From JAEDES01 sp964470055 (lineage in GTDB: Bacteria > Bacillota_I > Bacilli_A > RF39 > UBA660), in NCBI GenBank assembly GCA_964470055.1, contig CAYXZZ010000011.1, forward strand, positions 1 to 30,304: a DNA stretch of 30,304 bases, read 5' to 3'. The number at the start of each line of letters is the position of its first letter. Position 1 is the stretch's first letter. The notes below the pieces were generated by a model, which had not been told where the DNA came from, did not search any database, and saw only the letters and a list, made by a program, of their open reading frames with translations. Below are positions 1 through 6,935 of this stretch, piece by piece. The translations under genes and the position numbers were made by a program.

Positions 1-44
1 ACAAGTTTTCTTCCATGAAAATCTAATTCAAATACTTTTTTCAT
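1..44 (-). CDS. pnp: Polynucleotide phosphorylase, N-terminal fragment (cut by window edge)
   Basis: Read on the minus strand from the ATG at 42-44, the sequence gives MKKVFELDFHGRKL, the typical start of PNPase (hydrophobic strand followed by GRKL). An AGGAGA ribosome binding site lies at 51-56, six bases from the ATG. PNPase is the phosphorolytic 3'-5' exoribonuclease of RNA turnover. It lies directly downstream of rpsO in the same orientation, which is the conserved rpsO-pnp order and supports the call despite only 14 codons. The rest of the gene is outside the window. Confidence 0.8.
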   Translation of the reverse strand, partial: MKKVFELDFHGRKL

Positions 45-152
45 TTTACTTCTCCTATCTATAAAGTTTGTCTACTTTTTTGTCTACTTCTTTAGTTTAC
101 ATTCTAAACTGTAATTTATGCAAGACTTGTGACACTTTTTTGGAAAGGTTTA

Positions 153-183
153 ATAAAAAATAGACACTAAAAATAAGTGTCTA
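153..183 (-). terminator. Intrinsic terminator after rpsO
   Basis: An 8-bp perfect stem (161-168 with 176-183) has a 7-nt loop and is followed on the minus strand by a run of six T. It sits 7 bp beyond the rpsO stop, so rpsO can be transcribed as a single-gene unit, with pnp needing read-through or its own start. Confidence 0.85.
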
Positions 184-189
184 CTTCTA

Positions 190-459
190 TTATTTTCTTA
201 ATCCTAATTTTTTGATTACTTCGCGATAACTTTGAATATCTTTCTTAGCTAAGTATTGTAACATATTTCTACGTTGACCAACTTTCTTTAAAAGACCTCT
301 GTTTGAATGATAATCATGAGTGTGAACTTTTAAGTGAGCAGTTAAATCATTGATTTCTTTTGTAAGAATAGCGATTTGTACTTCTGCTGAACCTGTGTCT
401 TTTTCATTCTTAGCGAATTCTTTAATAATAGTTGCTTTTTCTTCTTTTGTTAAAGCCAT
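190..459 (-). CDS. rpsO: 30S ribosomal protein S15
   Basis: This 89-aa product has the full S15 signature: MALTKEEK at the start, GSAEVQIAILT near residue 25, the HxxDYHSNRGLL segment that contacts 16S rRNA, and the C-terminal RRNMLQYL. S15 is a primary binder in assembly of the 30S central domain. The ATG at 459 is chosen over the in-frame GTG at 468 because the AAAGGAAG ribosome binding site lies just upstream of it at the right distance. The gene has its own sigma-A promoter at 544-572 and a terminator right after the stop. Its leader may form the S15 autoregulatory fold (see 481-537). pnp follows. Confidence 0.97.
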   Translation of the reverse strand: MALTKEEKATIIKEFAKNEKDTGSAEVQIAILTKEINDLTAHLKVHTHDYHSNRGLLKKVGQRRNMLQYLAKKDIQSYREVIKKLGLRK

Positions 460-480
460 TATTAACACTTCCTTTCTTTA

Positions 481-537
481 TAATTCACCACTACTTAGTA
501 AGAAGTCGGAAATTCTTCAAACCTAGTACCGGTAAGC
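481..537 (-). promoter_or_regulatory. Possible S15 autoregulatory leader of rpsO
   Basis: In the minus-strand transcript a long helix pairs 525-533 with 487-495. It contains a U-G pair next to a G-G mismatch and encloses a small inner hairpin (GAAG/CTTC, 502-505 with 515-518). S15 is known to repress its own translation by binding leader RNA that presents a G-U/G-C element near a helical junction, so position and shape fit. The specific fold is my hand-drawn inference, without covariation support. Confidence 0.35.
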
Positions 538-543
538 AATTGT

Positions 544-572
544 ATTATACTATTAAATTTGCTTTGTTGCAA
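544..572 (-). promoter_or_regulatory. Sigma-A promoter of rpsO
   Basis: The -35 box is TTGCAA (567-572) and the -10 box a perfect TATAAT (544-549), with a 17-bp spacer. Predicted transcription start is near 537, leaving a leader of about 77 nt before the rpsO ATG. Confidence 0.85.
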
Positions 573-668
573 GGGTTTTATTTTAGAATTTTACGTAAAT
601 AATATGTTTATAGAGAGTTTTACTTTCCTATTTGGTGTTTTTTTTGATATATTTTAAGTGGTGATTTG

Positions 669-1355
669 ATGAAGAAGAAAAATATTATTATAAATATATT
701 GAAAGCAGTTTTTATATTTTTATTATTTGATTATAGTTGGCTGTTTCAATTAATTCCAGTATTTTTATTTGGTTTAAGTGATGCGGAGATTGCTAGTGGA
801 CAATGGAATGTTATACTTAGTGCTTTTTCTAGTTGTGCGCTTGCTATTATACTTTTTTTCCTTTATCGAAAAGATTTAAAAGAGGAATTTAAAAAATTTA
901 AAAATAACTTTTCGAATAATTTGGATAAAGGACTTAAATATTGGTGTTATGGATTAATTGGAATGGCTGTTTCAAACTTCTTGATTGGTTGGTTATTTTC
1001 TAATGGGCAGGCTAATAATGAAGAAACTGTACAAAGTATGATTTCGGCTCTTCCTGGGTTAATGCTTATTAATGCTGGAATTATTGCTCCGATTGTTGAG
1101 GAATTGGTATTTAGGAAATCTTTAAAAGATGTTTTTTCTAATAAATGGTTATTTATATGTATTTCTGGTTTATTATTCGGACTTGCTCATGTTGTTGGAA
1201 ATGTAGAAATCTGGACAGATTGGTTATTTATTATTCCTTATGGTAGTTTGGGAGCGGCTTTTGCAGCGGCCTATTATGATTCGGATACAGTGTTTACTCC
1301 AATTATGATTCATATGATGCATAATATTGTTTTGGTTCTTTTATCAATCTTTTGA
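669..1355 (+). CDS. CPBP-family intramembrane metalloprotease
   Basis: This 228-aa polytopic membrane protein belongs to the CPBP (Abi/CAAX) family of intramembrane proteases. All three family motifs are present: EELVFR (E144, E145, R149), the second histidine in GLAH (H174), and HMMHN (H215, N219). These build the metal site inside the membrane. Hydrophobic segments run through residues 6-22, 49-66, 90-110, 128-145 and 160-228. The ATG at 669 has a GGTGA ribosome binding site four bases upstream; an in-frame TTG at 666 is the alternative. Members process prenylated or bacteriocin-like peptides or act in immunity, but the substrate here cannot be told. It is the only plus-strand gene and runs convergently into the next gene. 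Confidence 0.88.
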   Translation: MKKKNIIINILKAVFIFLLFDYSWLFQLIPVFLFGLSDAEIASGQWNVILSAFSSCALAIILFFLYRKDLKEEFKKFKNNFSNNLDKGLKYWCYGLIGMAVSNFLIGWLFSNGQANNEETVQSMISALPGLMLINAGIIAPIVEELVFRKSLKDVFSNKWLFICISGLLFGLAHVVGNVEIWTDWLFIIPYGSLGAAFAAAYYDSDTVFTPIMIHMMHNIVLVLLSIF

Positions 1356-1362
1356 TAACATT

Positions 1363-1393
1363 AAAAGGCGTAGAAAGTTACGCCTTTTGTTTT
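1363..1393 (+). terminator. Intrinsic terminator of the CPBP gene, overlapping the convergent gene's 3' end
   Basis: A perfect 9-bp GC-containing stem (1363-1371 with 1380-1388), an 8-nt loop and a GTTTTTG tract follow the plus-strand stop. The right arm lies inside the last codons of the minus-strand gene at 1378-2082, so it may also stop that transcript weakly. Confidence 0.8.
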
Positions 1394-2082
1394 TGTTTAG
1401 AATCTTGTTTTTCTAATTCATTTTGATATATAGTTTCTGCTAATTTAATCATTGAAGTCTTGTTATCAGCAGCATCATATGGAAATGTAAAATATTCGTC
1501 TAATCTTTCTTTTGTCATAGACTGAAGATTATACACTCCAGCGTTCCAATTCGTCTTTGTTTTATCACGTCTAACCTTTACTGTATACTGATTTGGATCG
1601 TGAACTGCAGAAAGATGATTATTTCCGGCTACGAAATGGGCTAATGTTTTTCCAGATTGTAAGAATGCCTTTTGTAAGTCATTATTTTCATCAGCAAAGG
1701 TTGCAAATTGACATAATACTTGTGGCATATTGTCTGAAGACATCATTGTCGTAAACGTATAAGTTCTTGTAGTGACTGTTGCATTTGTTCTTTCCATAGA
1801 TATAAAGGTAAATCCTGGTTGCCCATATGTTGTCTGACCATATTTAATGATTGGTCCAAAGTCATCAGAAAAATCTGTTAAATCTGCAGGAATAAGAGTT
1901 ACTCCTTCAACAGGATCTTTATAAACTTTATACTTTTTTCTAAGAAATTTAGCGTCACACATTTGAACATGTGTATTTTCTATTTGTTTTAAGTCAGAAG
2001 TTAAAAATATTCCTCCACCTAAATGTTTGTTCCAAATATATTTTTGTTCTTTTTTAAATTGTTTTTCTATAAAACTTTGCAT
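1378..2082 (-). CDS. Uncharacterised 234-aa cytoplasmic protein
   Basis: I do not recognise this protein. It has no signal peptide and no membrane segment. The N-terminus is basic and amphipathic (residues 1-17) and is followed by a mixed alpha/beta region. The middle (about residues 80-130) is rich in Thr, Tyr and Phe, with alternating patterns that suggest beta strands. The C-terminus is a Lys/Gln-rich helical tail ending QKQKA. The start has an AGGAGG ribosome binding site, and a very good promoter lies just upstream at 2113-2141, so it is probably expressed on its own. Codon use resembles its neighbours. Function unknown. Confidence 0.75.
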   Translation of the reverse strand: MQSFIEKQFKKEQKYIWNKHLGGGIFLTSDLKQIENTHVQMCDAKFLRKKYKVYKDPVEGVTLIPADLTDFSDDFGPIIKYGQTTYGQPGFTFISMERTNATVTTRTYTFTTMMSSDNMPQVLCQFATFADENNDLQKAFLQSGKTLAHFVAGNNHLSAVHDPNQYTVKVRRDKTKTNWNAGVYNLQSMTKERLDEYFTFPYDAADNKTSMIKLAETIYQNELEKQDSKQKQKA

Positions 2083-2112
2083 TTTATATATATTCCTCCT
2101 AATGCGCAGTTT

Positions 2113-2141
2113 ATCATATCACATTGTGTGTTTTTAGTCAA
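2113..2141 (-). promoter_or_regulatory. Promoter of the 1378-2082 gene
   Basis: TTGACT (2136-2141) and TATGAT (2113-2118) are separated by 17 bp, with an extended TG one base before the -10. The -35 box overlaps the last codons of the upstream gene. Confidence 0.8.
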
Positions 2142-2343
2142 TTATTGTCTTTTCTTTCTTTTGTTTGATGTAGCCAATAATGTCTTTTACTCCTACTACT
2201 ATAAATATAAAACCAAAGATTAAAGCAATTGACCATTTGAGCACATTTTCACCAGTTGTTGCGATGGCAATAAATGAAATAATTGTTGCAAGACCGATAA
2301 TTATTTGAAAAATGGAAATTAATAAATCTTTAAATGTCGTCAT
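2134..2343 (-). CDS. Small two-TM membrane protein
   Basis: This 69-aa protein has two hydrophobic helices (about residues 6-28 and 35-57) joined by a short TTGENVLK loop. A basic, Lys-rich tail (KQKKEK) should face the cytoplasm by the positive-inside rule. Its ATG overlaps the stop of the upstream DUF4177 gene by four bases (ATGA), so translation is probably coupled. It is the last gene of the mntP-DUF4177 unit. No family recognised. It could be an accessory subunit or simply a lineage-specific membrane peptide. Confidence 0.7.
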   Translation of the reverse strand: MTTFKDLLISIFQIIIGLATIISFIAIATTGENVLKWSIALIFGFIFIVVGVKDIIGYIKQKKEKTIID

Positions 2344-2576
2344 AATAGTTTCCCCTTTGGTGATGATTCTTTAATTTCTTTTTCAAAAATTAGTTCTATT
2401 TCTTGAATATGACCAGTTCCTCTTTGTTTAGTTGGAATATATCCAACGTATCGCCAACCATCTTTTGCTTTAGTATTTATAATTTCTTGATAGTTTTCTG
2501 TACCAAAAATGCTTCCATTTAATGGTCCCCAACCAGAAATATCACACTGCATTTTTTCATAGGAATATTTATACAT
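2340..2576 (-). CDS. DUF4177-like protein
   Basis: This 78-aa product starts MYKYSYEKM and carries a run of the kind INTKAKDGWRYVGYIP (residues 33-48), followed by a strand ending LIFEKE. That is the pattern of DUF4177, a small alpha/beta domain of unknown function with a central GW motif. A GAGGTGA ribosome binding site precedes the ATG. It lies 10 bp after mntP and overlaps the next gene, indicating one operon. Why it accompanies an efflux pump is not known. Confidence 0.7.
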   Translation of the reverse strand: MYKYSYEKMQCDISGWGPLNGSIFGTENYQEIINTKAKDGWRYVGYIPTKQRGTGHIQEIELIFEKEIKESSPKGKLL

Positions 2577-2586
2577 AAGTTCACCT

Positions 2587-3147
2587 CTATATTATATTTA
2601 AATGTTCTAATAAGATTTTTAGGCCCATAATTACTAGAATTAATCCGCCAATAAATTCGGCTTTGTGTTCATACTTTGAACCAAATTTGTTTCCAATAGT
2701 TACACCTATTATAGCAAGTATAAATGTTGTGATAGTTATTACTAGAGCAGATGTTAAGACATTAACTTTTAAGAAAGCAAAAGTTATGCCTACAGCTAGA
2801 GCATCTATACTAGTTGCGATTGCGAGGGGAAACATAGTTTTAAAATCTACTTTATCGGTGATAGAATCTGTTTCTTTAGAGAAGGATTCTTTTATCATGT
2901 TAAGGCCTATTATTCCTAAGAGGATAAAGGCTACCCAGTGATCAAACCTAGTAATTATATCTTGAAATGAAACCCCTAGAATGTAACCAATAATTGGCAT
3001 TAGACCTTGGAAAATACCAAAGTAGCCAGCAATTATAAGACATTTATTTAGTTTAAATTCTTTCATAGATAGGCCTTTACATACTGCTACTGCAAAAGCA
3101 TCCATAGCAAGACCGATTCCTACTAGAATTATTTCTATTATTTTCAT
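2587..3147 (-). CDS. mntP: Manganese efflux pump MntP
   Basis: This 186-aa protein has six predicted membrane helices and the internal two-fold repeat of the MntP (YebN) family. Acidic residues sit in equivalent places of both halves: D16 in GLAMDAFAVAV, and the Asp of ATSIDALAVGI near residue 115. These line the Mn2+ path. It exports Mn2+ from the cytoplasm. The start has a GGTGATTAA ribosome binding site. In many bacteria mntP is preceded by a yybP-ykoY riboswitch, but here only 77 bp separate it from dxs and no such fold is visible. The riboswitch is instead in front of the exchanger at 5164-6111, whose promoter shares a 16-bp block with that of mntP. Confidence 0.93.
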   Translation of the reverse strand: MKIIEIILVGIGLAMDAFAVAVCKGLSMKEFKLNKCLIIAGYFGIFQGLMPIIGYILGVSFQDIITRFDHWVAFILLGIIGLNMIKESFSKETDSITDKVDFKTMFPLAIATSIDALAVGITFAFLKVNVLTSALVITITTFILAIIGVTIGNKFGSKYEHKAEFIGGLILVIMGLKILLEHLNII

Positions 3148-3178
3148 TTAATCACCTTATAATTATATTTATGCTTTA

Positions 3179-3187
3179 ATTGTAGCA
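3179..3187 (-). promoter_or_regulatory. Extended -10 promoter of the mntP operon
   Basis: TGCTACAAT (TG, one base, TACAAT at 3179-3184) is followed by a short leader of about 25 nt. The -35 region is poor (TTTTAA), so the extended -10 probably carries recognition. The surrounding 16 bp (3175-3190) recur exactly at 6267-6282. Confidence 0.6.
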
Positions 3188-3224
3188 CTTTTGTTTAATA
3201 ATTAAAAGATGCGGTTAATAGTTC

Positions 3225-5075
3225 TTATTTAGTAATGTTAAAATACTTGTAGATATCTTCGATAGTTGAGTCAATATCAAGTTTTAAATCTTTTTTGAGA
3301 TCGACTATTTTTCCATGCTGGATATATTTATTATCAATACCTGTTAATTTTATTTTGTTTTTGGCTGCTTTATGATTAAAGTATTCTAAGATATTTGTTC
3401 CTAGGGAATTTGTTTTAATATTTGTTTCATAAATATATATTTTTTGTTTAGTACGTATTAATTCTTTTAAAATGTTTTTATCAATTGGTTTAATATATCT
3501 AGCATTGATAATATTAATGTTTTCTCCTTTTAATTTTTCGTATATTTTTGAAACGTCAGTTCCGTAACTTATTACTGTATTTTTACAGCCTTTTACTTTT
3601 TGAAGAAATTCCCAAGTTCCAACCTTTACTTCTTGAAAGTCAGTATTTTTAAATTCAAGAGAGTCTCTTTCGTATCTGATACAGAATGGATTTTCCTGTT
3701 TATAAAAACCGGTGTATAAAAGATTTCTTATTTCTTCAGAGTCTTTTCCCATGCAGATTACGAGATTGGGAATTGAGTTTAGAAAACTGATATCAAAAAT
3801 GCCATGATGAGTATCACCATCTTCACCAACTAGACCGGCTCTATCAATACCAATTACAACATGAGCATTCATTCGGGCAATGTCATGATTAATATTGTCG
3901 TATGCTCTTTGAAGGAAAGAAGAATATATTGGAAGAAAAATTTTTTTATTATTAAGAGAAATTGCACAAGCAAGAGTTGTGGCAAAAGACTCAGTTATTC
4001 CTGTATCAATACTTCTATCTGGAAAATCTTTAAAGATTTTTTCTAGTTTACTACCACTAATCATGGCTGGGGTTATAGTAACTAAGTCCTGATCTTTTTC
4101 CATAAACTCATGAATCGTTGTACTTACAACTTCACTAATGCTTGGAAGTGATGATTTTTTCAGTTCTCCGGTTTCATAATTAAAACTACCTACTCCATGC
4201 CAGGCGCTAGCATTTTCTTCTGCCGGTTTATAACCTTTACCTTTTTTAGTAATGACATGAACAAGAATTGACTTTTTTGAAGATTTGGCTTTTTTCAAGG
4301 CTTTAAGTAATTCTTCCATATTATGGCCATCGACTGGACCTAAATAATCTATATTTAAATTAGTAAAGATATTGTCATTAATATGATGTTTAAATTTTTC
4401 TTTGATGTTATAGGTGAAGTTAAATATCTTCTGACCGATTTTTGATTTTGATAAGAAGGTTTTATATTTTTTGCGGGCGGTTTCATAGGAACTACTTAAT
4501 CTTATTTTCTTTAGAAATTTGCTTAAACCTCCAACGTTTTCGGAAATGGACATCGTATTATCATTTAGGATGATGACTACTTTTGATTTTAGAGTTTCAA
4601 TATTATTTAACGCTTCAAAAGCAAGACCACCAGTTAAGGCACCATCACCAATTATAGCAATAACTTCGTGCTTTTCTTTATTTAAGTCTCTGGCATAGGC
4701 AAATCCTAAAGCAGCAGCAATAGAAGTTGATGTGTGTCCGGCTTCAAAAGGGTCATGCTTACTTTCATGTCGTTTTTGGTAACCAGAAATTCCACCGAAT
4801 TGTCTTAATGAAGAAAATTGTGATGCTCTACCTGTTAGGATTTTATGAATATATGATTGGTGCCCAACATCGAAAATAAACTTATCGGTTGGAGAGTTAA
4901 AAACGTAATGAAGGGCTACTGTTAATTCGACAATTCCTAAATTTGAGGCAACATGTCCTCCAGTTTTTGAGAGATTTTTAAGGACAAAGTCTCTAATGTC
5001 TGAACATAAGACATTTAACTGTTCTATTGAATATTTCTTTAAAAATGTAGGATCTTTTATATCTGTTATTTTCAT
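3225..5075 (-). CDS. dxs: 1-deoxy-D-xylulose-5-phosphate synthase
   Basis: Full-length DXS (616 aa) makes DXP from pyruvate and glyceraldehyde 3-phosphate, the entry step of the MEP isoprenoid pathway and a source for thiamine and pyridoxal. The thiamine diphosphate/Mg site is GDGALTGG (143-150). The N-terminal KTGGHVASNLG and DVGHQSYIHKILTGR blocks are present. The second domain has the ITES segment, in the place of the usual catalytic IAEQ, and the DRAGLVGEDGDTHHGIFD block. The C-terminal transketolase-C domain covers roughly residues 490-600. AGGAGG precedes the ATG. No other MEP gene is adjacent. It appears to have its own promoter at 5100-5108. Confidence 0.96.
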   Translation of the reverse strand: MKITDIKDPTFLKKYSIEQLNVLCSDIRDFVLKNLSKTGGHVASNLGIVELTVALHYVFNSPTDKFIFDVGHQSYIHKILTGRASQFSSLRQFGGISGYQKRHESKHDPFEAGHTSTSIAAALGFAYARDLNKEKHEVIAIIGDGALTGGLAFEALNNIETLKSKVVIILNDNTMSISENVGGLSKFLKKIRLSSSYETARKKYKTFLSKSKIGQKIFNFTYNIKEKFKHHINDNIFTNLNIDYLGPVDGHNMEELLKALKKAKSSKKSILVHVITKKGKGYKPAEENASAWHGVGSFNYETGELKKSSLPSISEVVSTTIHEFMEKDQDLVTITPAMISGSKLEKIFKDFPDRSIDTGITESFATTLACAISLNNKKIFLPIYSSFLQRAYDNINHDIARMNAHVVIGIDRAGLVGEDGDTHHGIFDISFLNSIPNLVICMGKDSEEIRNLLYTGFYKQENPFCIRYERDSLEFKNTDFQEVKVGTWEFLQKVKGCKNTVISYGTDVSKIYEKLKGENINIINARYIKPIDKNILKELIRTKQKIYIYETNIKTNSLGTNILEYFNHKAAKNKIKLTGIDNKYIQHGKIVDLKKDLKLDIDSTIEDIYKYFNITK

Positions 5076-5099
5076 GTTTTGCCCTCCTTAGTGCTTATT

Positions 5100-5108
5100 A
5101 TTATATCA
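5100..5108 (-). promoter_or_regulatory. Extended -10 promoter of dxs
   Basis: TGATATAAT (perfect TATAAT at 5100-5105 with TG one base upstream) lies about 25 bp from the dxs start. The nearest -35-like hexamer (TTGTTA, 5126-5131) is too far at 20 bp, so this looks like an extended -10 promoter. Confidence 0.65.
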
Positions 5109-5127
5109 CAATATATATCTTATAATA

Positions 5128-5155
5128 ACAAAAAGGAAACTGTTGACGTTTCCTT
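5128..5155 (-). terminator. Intrinsic terminator after the CaCA exchanger
   Basis: An 8-bp stem AAGGAAAC/GTTTCCTT (5133-5140 with 5148-5155) has a 7-nt loop and is followed on the minus strand by TTTTTGTTATT. It lies nine bases past the exchanger stop and directly in front of the dxs promoter. Confidence 0.85.
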
Positions 5156-5163
5156 GACAATAA

Positions 5164-6111
5164 TTATCTTATTAAAATGTAGACCATATATAAAGCATAT
5201 GTTGCGAGAAGGATTATTCCTTTTTTGTTTCCAATACGGAAGTTTTTTAGAGTTAGTAAATATACCATAACACTTGCGGCTAACATAATGATGATATCGA
5301 TGAATGATTCAATACCGAATGTTATAGGACTGATTGTTGCGGATAAACCTAGGATGAAGAAAACATTAAAAATATTTGAACCAACTACGTTACCTATAGC
5401 AATATCAGACTCACCTTTTTTAGCGGCTACCGCTGAAGTGACAAGTTCTGGTAGTGAAGTACCAATAGCAACGATTGTTAAAGCAATAACATTTTGGCTT
5501 ACATTTAACATTTCGGCTATATCTGTTGCACTGTTAACAACTAATTGTCCACCAATAATTATTCCAATGATACCAACTAGAATGTAGATAATATCTTTGA
5601 ATTTCAATTCATATTTTTCTTCTTTAGCCTTAGCAGATTTAATGGCATCTCCTAATAAAGCATATAAATAAATTCCTAAGAAACATAGAAGAATTAATCC
5701 ATCTACTCTATCAATTACTCCAGTTGATGAAGTTGTTTTGCCTAAGAAGAAACTAAAACTTAAGATAAACATTACAACACTTGAAAAGATTGCATAAACG
5801 AAATCTCTAGTAATAATTTTCTTTTTAGCAGTTAGACAACCACCTAGTCCGCTTATTCCTAAAACAAGAAGGAGATTACAAATATTTGAACCAACAACAT
5901 TCCCTAAAGAAATATCATTCATTCCTTTGATTGATGCGGTTATACTTACAGCGGCTTCTGGGGCACTAGTTCCAAAAGCAACGATTGTTAAACCGATGAT
6001 TAGCGATGGTATACCTAAGGCTTTTGCTACGTTAGAACAACCATCAACAAATAAGTCTGCACATTTAATTAATAAGATTAAACCGATAATTATTAAAATA
6101 ATACTTAACAT
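5164..6111 (-). CDS. CaCA-family cation exchanger (YrbG-like), probably a Mn2+ exporter
   Basis: This 315-aa membrane protein has about ten helices and the two inverted alpha-repeats of the Ca2+/cation antiporter family: GTSAPEAAVS in the first half and GTSLPELVTS in the second, each followed by GNVVGSNI. These repeats coordinate the cation. I place the start at the ATG at 6111 (MLSIILII), which has GGAGGGG upstream; the longer frame to 6162 runs into the leader terminator and should be ignored. Family members exchange Ca2+ for Na+ or H+. Here the leader carries a yybP-ykoY Mn2+ riboswitch, so Mn2+ export is the likely physiological role (inference). It is a single-gene unit with promoter and terminator. 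Confidence 0.93.
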   Translation of the reverse strand: MLSIILIIIGLILLIKCADLFVDGCSNVAKALGIPSLIIGLTIVAFGTSAPEAAVSITASIKGMNDISLGNVVGSNICNLLLVLGISGLGGCLTAKKKIITRDFVYAIFSSVVMFILSFSFFLGKTTSSTGVIDRVDGLILLCFLGIYLYALLGDAIKSAKAKEEKYELKFKDIIYILVGIIGIIIGGQLVVNSATDIAEMLNVSQNVIALTIVAIGTSLPELVTSAVAAKKGESDIAIGNVVGSNIFNVFFILGLSATISPITFGIESFIDIIIMLAASVMVYLLTLKNFRIGNKKGIILLATYALYMVYILIR

Positions 6112-6129
6112 AAATTCCCCTCCAATTCG

Positions 6130-6167
6130 AAAAAAAGAGACTTGAACAGCAGATGTGTCCAAGTCTC
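6130..6167 (-). terminator. Riboswitch-controlled terminator in the exchanger leader
   Basis: A perfect 8-bp stem GAGACTTG/CAAGTCTC (6160-6167 with 6137-6144) has a 15-nt loop and is followed by seven T on the minus strand. The 5' arm includes the CTTG that can instead close P1 of the aptamer with CAAG at 6257-6260. Aptamer folding and termination are therefore mutually exclusive, which is the arrangement of an ON switch. Confidence 0.85.
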
Positions 6168-6262
6168 GTAAAAATACTCTTAAGTATTTTTATATAGCGG
6201 ATACTTTTAGTATCGAGTGACGCCATATAATCACTATAATTAGTGCTAACTACTCCCTTGCG
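6160..6262 (-). promoter_or_regulatory. yybP-ykoY Mn2+ riboswitch aptamer
   Basis: On the minus strand the leader shows the family's hallmarks. P1 is CAAG/CTTG (6257-6260 with 6160-6163), immediately followed by the GGGAGTAG signature (6250-6257). A P2 hairpin CACTA/TAGTG spans 6232-6245. P3 (6225-6230 with 6190-6195) encloses the GTCACTCG...CCGC internal loop and a GATAC/GTATC hairpin (6200-6214). A P4 hairpin spans 6171-6190. This order and the loop sequences match the known manganese aptamer, in which L1 and L3 dock around Mn2+. It precedes a cation exchanger and overlaps a terminator. The assignment rests on hand comparison with remembered consensus. Confidence 0.82.
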
Positions 6263-6270
6263 GCTATTTA

Positions 6271-6299
6271 ATTGTAGCACTTATCATGTATATTTTCAA
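6271..6299 (-). promoter_or_regulatory. Promoter of the riboswitch-exchanger transcript
   Basis: TTGAAA (6294-6299) and TACAAT (6271-6276) are 17 bp apart, with an extended TG before the -10. The start is expected near 6264, just upstream of the aptamer. Confidence 0.82.
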
Positions 6300-6325
6300 G
6301 ATAATTTTTTGGGGATTTTTGATAA

Positions 6326-6883
6326 TTAATCACAGGTTCCATTATGGTTTTCAAAATACTCTGTGATGATTGTAGAATTGCTGTCGATGTTGCTGTAATC
6401 AACAATTTCTAGTAAATCTTTTTGAAGTTTAGTACTGCAATTAGAACAATTAAAATGATTATTACTACCTACTGTAATGACATAGTTATTATTATCTTTA
6501 TGACAGACCATAGTTATTTCTTCTACTTGTGTTGAAGGCATTTCTTCTTTAACAACTACAAAAAATATTAAAGCAGCAAAGTCGATTACCAACATAACTA
6601 AAAAGGCAATGCCAATAAATTTTAGAATCTTAATAATTATTCCGGCTAAACGTTCTGTGTTACTAACCTTTTCTTCAATAATACTTTTAGTGTTATTACC
6701 TAATAGTTCATCAATACTAATTTCTAATGCTTGAGATAAAAGCTTTAATTGGTCTGGATTTGGTGAAGTTACTCCTAATTCCCAATTGGAAATAGTTTGA
6801 CGAGTTACTTCAACTAGTTCCGCTAATTGCTCTTGAGAAAGATGTTTTTGCTTTCTTAATTTGTAAATGTTTTCTCCTAACAT
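6326..6883 (-). CDS. XRE-family regulator with a membrane anchor and cysteine-rich C-terminal domain
   Basis: The 185-aa protein opens with an HTH_3/XRE domain (residues about 4-60, with LSQEQLAELVEVTRQTISNWE). A linker follows, then one or two hydrophobic helices (about 85-110), and a hydrophilic C-terminal domain with four cysteines (MVCH, NCSNC, GTCD). The topology places the DNA-binding domain in the cytoplasm and the Cys region outside, as in a membrane-bound one-component sensor. The Cys pattern could bind metal or form disulphides (inference). I use the second ATG (6883), which has AAGGAG seven bases away; the first ATG at 6889 is too close to it. It lies next to another membrane-linked XRE gene upstream. 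Confidence 0.8.
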   Translation of the reverse strand: MLGENIYKLRKQKHLSQEQLAELVEVTRQTISNWELGVTSPNPDQLKLLSQALEISIDELLGNNTKSIIEEKVSNTERLAGIIIKILKFIGIAFLVMLVIDFAALIFFVVVKEEMPSTQVEEITMVCHKDNNNYVITVGSNNHFNCSNCSTKLQKDLLEIVDYSNIDSNSTIITEYFENHNGTCD

Positions 6884-6935
6884 ATTCATTCTCCTTTCAA
6901 AGTTAATTTTAGATTTTTTGCATAGTTTTATCTAC

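Noticed and set aside
66..91. Direct repeat of AAGTAGACAAA between rpsO and pnp on the minus strand, with a related GTAGACA in the rpsO terminator
   Set aside because: Only two short copies in AT-rich DNA; could be regulatory for pnp but nothing else supports it.
3148..3224. Search for a yybP-ykoY riboswitch before mntP
   Set aside because: Only about 25 nt of leader remain after the predicted start, too short for the aptamer.
6065..6280. Open frame of 71 codons upstream of the exchanger
   Set aside because: It covers the riboswitch and its terminator and has no ribosome binding site; the open frame is incidental.
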